The notes under the pieces were generated by a model, which was not told the DNA's origin, did no database searches, and was given only the letters and a program-made list of their open reading frames with translations. A stretch of 64,000 bases of DNA, taken from assembly GCA_022763425.1 (NCBI GenBank), contig JALEGD010000001.1, positions 310,001-374,000 of the forward strand, written 5' to 3'. Source of the DNA: Pelagibacteraceae bacterium (GTDB taxonomy: Bacteria > Pseudomonadota > Alphaproteobacteria > Pelagibacterales > Pelagibacteraceae). Position 1 is the first letter of the stretch. Each line of letters starts with the position of its first letter. This document shows, one piece after another, positions 62,939-64,000 of the stretch. The position numbers and the translations under genes are program-made.

Positions 62939-64000
62939 TTAATCTTTTTTCTGATCTTTTTTCTCTAAAGCTTCGCCTAAAATTCCTGCTAATGATTGAC
63001 CAGAACTTGTAGAGCCGTACTTTTCAATTGCTTCATCAGCTTGTTGTTGCTCTAGTTTTTTAACAGATAGTTTAACTCTTCTTTTTTCAGCGTCCATTTC
63101 AAGGATAGCTGCATCAATTGAGTCACCTGATGAAAAACGATTTGGTCTTTGATCTGATTTTTCTAATGCAAGTTCAGATTTTCTAATAATGGTTTGATAT
63201 CTATCAGGTCCAACGTCAACTTTTAAACCATTGTCTTGCACTTCAACAACTCTTGTTGAAACAATATCACCAATTTTTTTATCATCGAAGAATGAGAAAG
63301 GATCTTTTTTAAGTGCTCGAATTGACCCATTTACTTTATCATCTTTGATATCAATTATTTTTAATTCTACTTCATCACCTTTATTAAAGTTATCTAAAGC
63401 TTTAGAGCTTTCAGCATAATCTAATTGTTTATAGTGAACGAAGATATCGATATCACTATCACCAGTATTACAGAAAATACCAAAGTCTTTTTTAGTCACT
63501 ACTTTTGTTTTAACAATAGTTCCAATAGGGTATTTTGTAATAAATTCATCTACTGGATTTGGTAAGCAATCTTTGTAACTTAAACCAATTTTTCTCTTTT
63601 CAGTATCAACTTCTTTTAATTTCACTTTAACAGTATCACCAATTTTGAATACAGATTTAGGATTAACATTTTTTTGCATATGTTTAATTTCACTAGAATG
63701 AATTAGTCCAACAATACCTTCTTGCATTTCTGCAAATGCACCAAAATCAGTTAATTTTACAATTTTAACTTCATATTCATTACCAATAGAAAACTTATCT
63801 TTAATCGTTTCGAACGGATCTGGAAGCATGGCTTTTACAGATAAGCTCATTCTCATATTTTCATTATCAATTTCTAATACTTTGACTTTAATTTTTTCTC
63901 CAACTGTAAACATATCGTTTAAGTTTGCGATTTTAAGATGAGAAACTTCTGAAGAGTGAAGTAAACAATCCAAGCTTTCAATGCTTACAAAACATCCATA
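62939..64000 (-). CDS. rpsA: 30S ribosomal protein S1 (3' part; 5' end beyond window)
   Basis: 353 residues are visible, open to the right edge. It contains a series of S1 RNA-binding domains. The first visible one is partial (YGCFVSIESLDCLLHSSEVSH), followed by repeats with GAFAEMQEGIVGLIHSSEI, FGIFCNTGDSDIDIFVHYKQL, and GLKVDVGPDRYQTIIRKSEL. S1 helps load mRNA on the ribosome. The usual protein has about 550-570 residues, so about 200 are outside. Confidence 0.93.
   Translation of the reverse strand, partial: YGCFVSIESLDCLLHSSEVSHLKIANLNDMFTVGEKIKVKVLEIDNENMRMSLSVKAMLPDPFETIKDKFSIGNEYEVKIVKLTDFGAFAEMQEGIVGLIHSSEIKHMQKNVNPKSVFKIGDTVKVKLKEVDTEKRKIGLSYKDCLPNPVDEFITKYPIGTIVKTKVVTKKDFGIFCNTGDSDIDIFVHYKQLDYAESSKALDNFNKGDEVELKIIDIKDDKVNGSIRALKKDPFSFFDDKKIGDIVSTRVVEVQDNGLKVDVGPDRYQTIIRKSELALEKSDQRPNRFSSGDSIDAAILEMDAEKRRVKLSVKKLEQQQADEAIEKYGSTSSGQSLAGILGEALEKKDQKKD

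Noticed and set aside
1-64000. tRNA or rRNA genes as integration sites
   Set aside because: I looked for T-loop-like GGTTCGANNC patterns and cloverleaf arms and found none in either strand; rRNA-like sequence was also not seen.

Overview
The window is very AT-rich DNA with tightly packed genes. Many genes overlap by 4 bases and many small membrane proteins fill the gaps. The block rpsA-ihfB-pyrF-trpF-trpB-trpA-accD-folC, the Lrp-type regulator, the DUF4396 protein and the metallophosphatase subfamily all point to an alphaproteobacterium. An AT-rich marine lineage (SAR11, HIMB59/AEGEAN-169 or a relative) fits best, but I cannot fix the taxon from the sequence alone. I saw no tRNA, rRNA, CRISPR array, insertion sequence or integrase. 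No stretch of more than 300 bases lacks a gene.

Layout. Positions 84-5926 hold a sulfur/redox cassette: a regulator, two near-identical 1-Cys peroxiredoxins flanking a secreted rhodanese and a YeeE/YedE transporter, then an EamA transporter. Positions 5929-13959 hold housekeeping and envelope genes: a Deg-like protein that has lost its catalytic triad, tesA/ybbA/ybbP, a metallophosphatase-fold protein without its usual metal ligands, and a photolyase-like protein with reversed domain order. Positions 14048-19560 look like one operon: a CHASE2-PP2C phosphatase, a TPR/beta-barrel protein, a FecR-domain surface protein and a bacterial alternative oxidase. A truncated globin runs towards it from the other strand. 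Positions 20215-31185 encode a two-partner secretion pair, TpsB and a 3082-residue TpsA adhesin with an embedded C-type-lectin-like domain and MBG repeats. Positions 31182-37270 hold transporters, a rhodanese, small proteins, and a truncated gene copy next to an outer-membrane protein.

Positions 37432-51997 form a defence island. Its core is a class 2 DISARM-like system: cytosine-5 methyltransferase, DrmE-like protein, DrmA helicase and DrmB/DUF1998. No drmC (phospholipase D) gene is present. Between drmE and drmA sits a NERD-nuclease/superfamily 1 helicase fusion, and a small zinc-ribbon protein follows drmB. Upstream lie a membrane-anchored Mrr-like (PD-(D/E)XK) protein and four small unknown genes. 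The methyltransferase has its own GTG start and a CRP/FNR-like dyad. The rest of the system starts from a separate, apparently leaderless promoter, so modification and restriction may be expressed separately.

Positions 52188-53581 hold a three-gene cluster of unknown function behind a structured leader, including a protein with the recurrent KHGLNA motif. Positions 53677-56382 encode rmuC, sbcB (exonuclease I) and thioredoxin. Positions 56415-64000 run on the minus strand: a histidine phosphatase, folC, accD, the trp/pyrF genes, ihfB and the 3' part of rpsA, which continues beyond the window.
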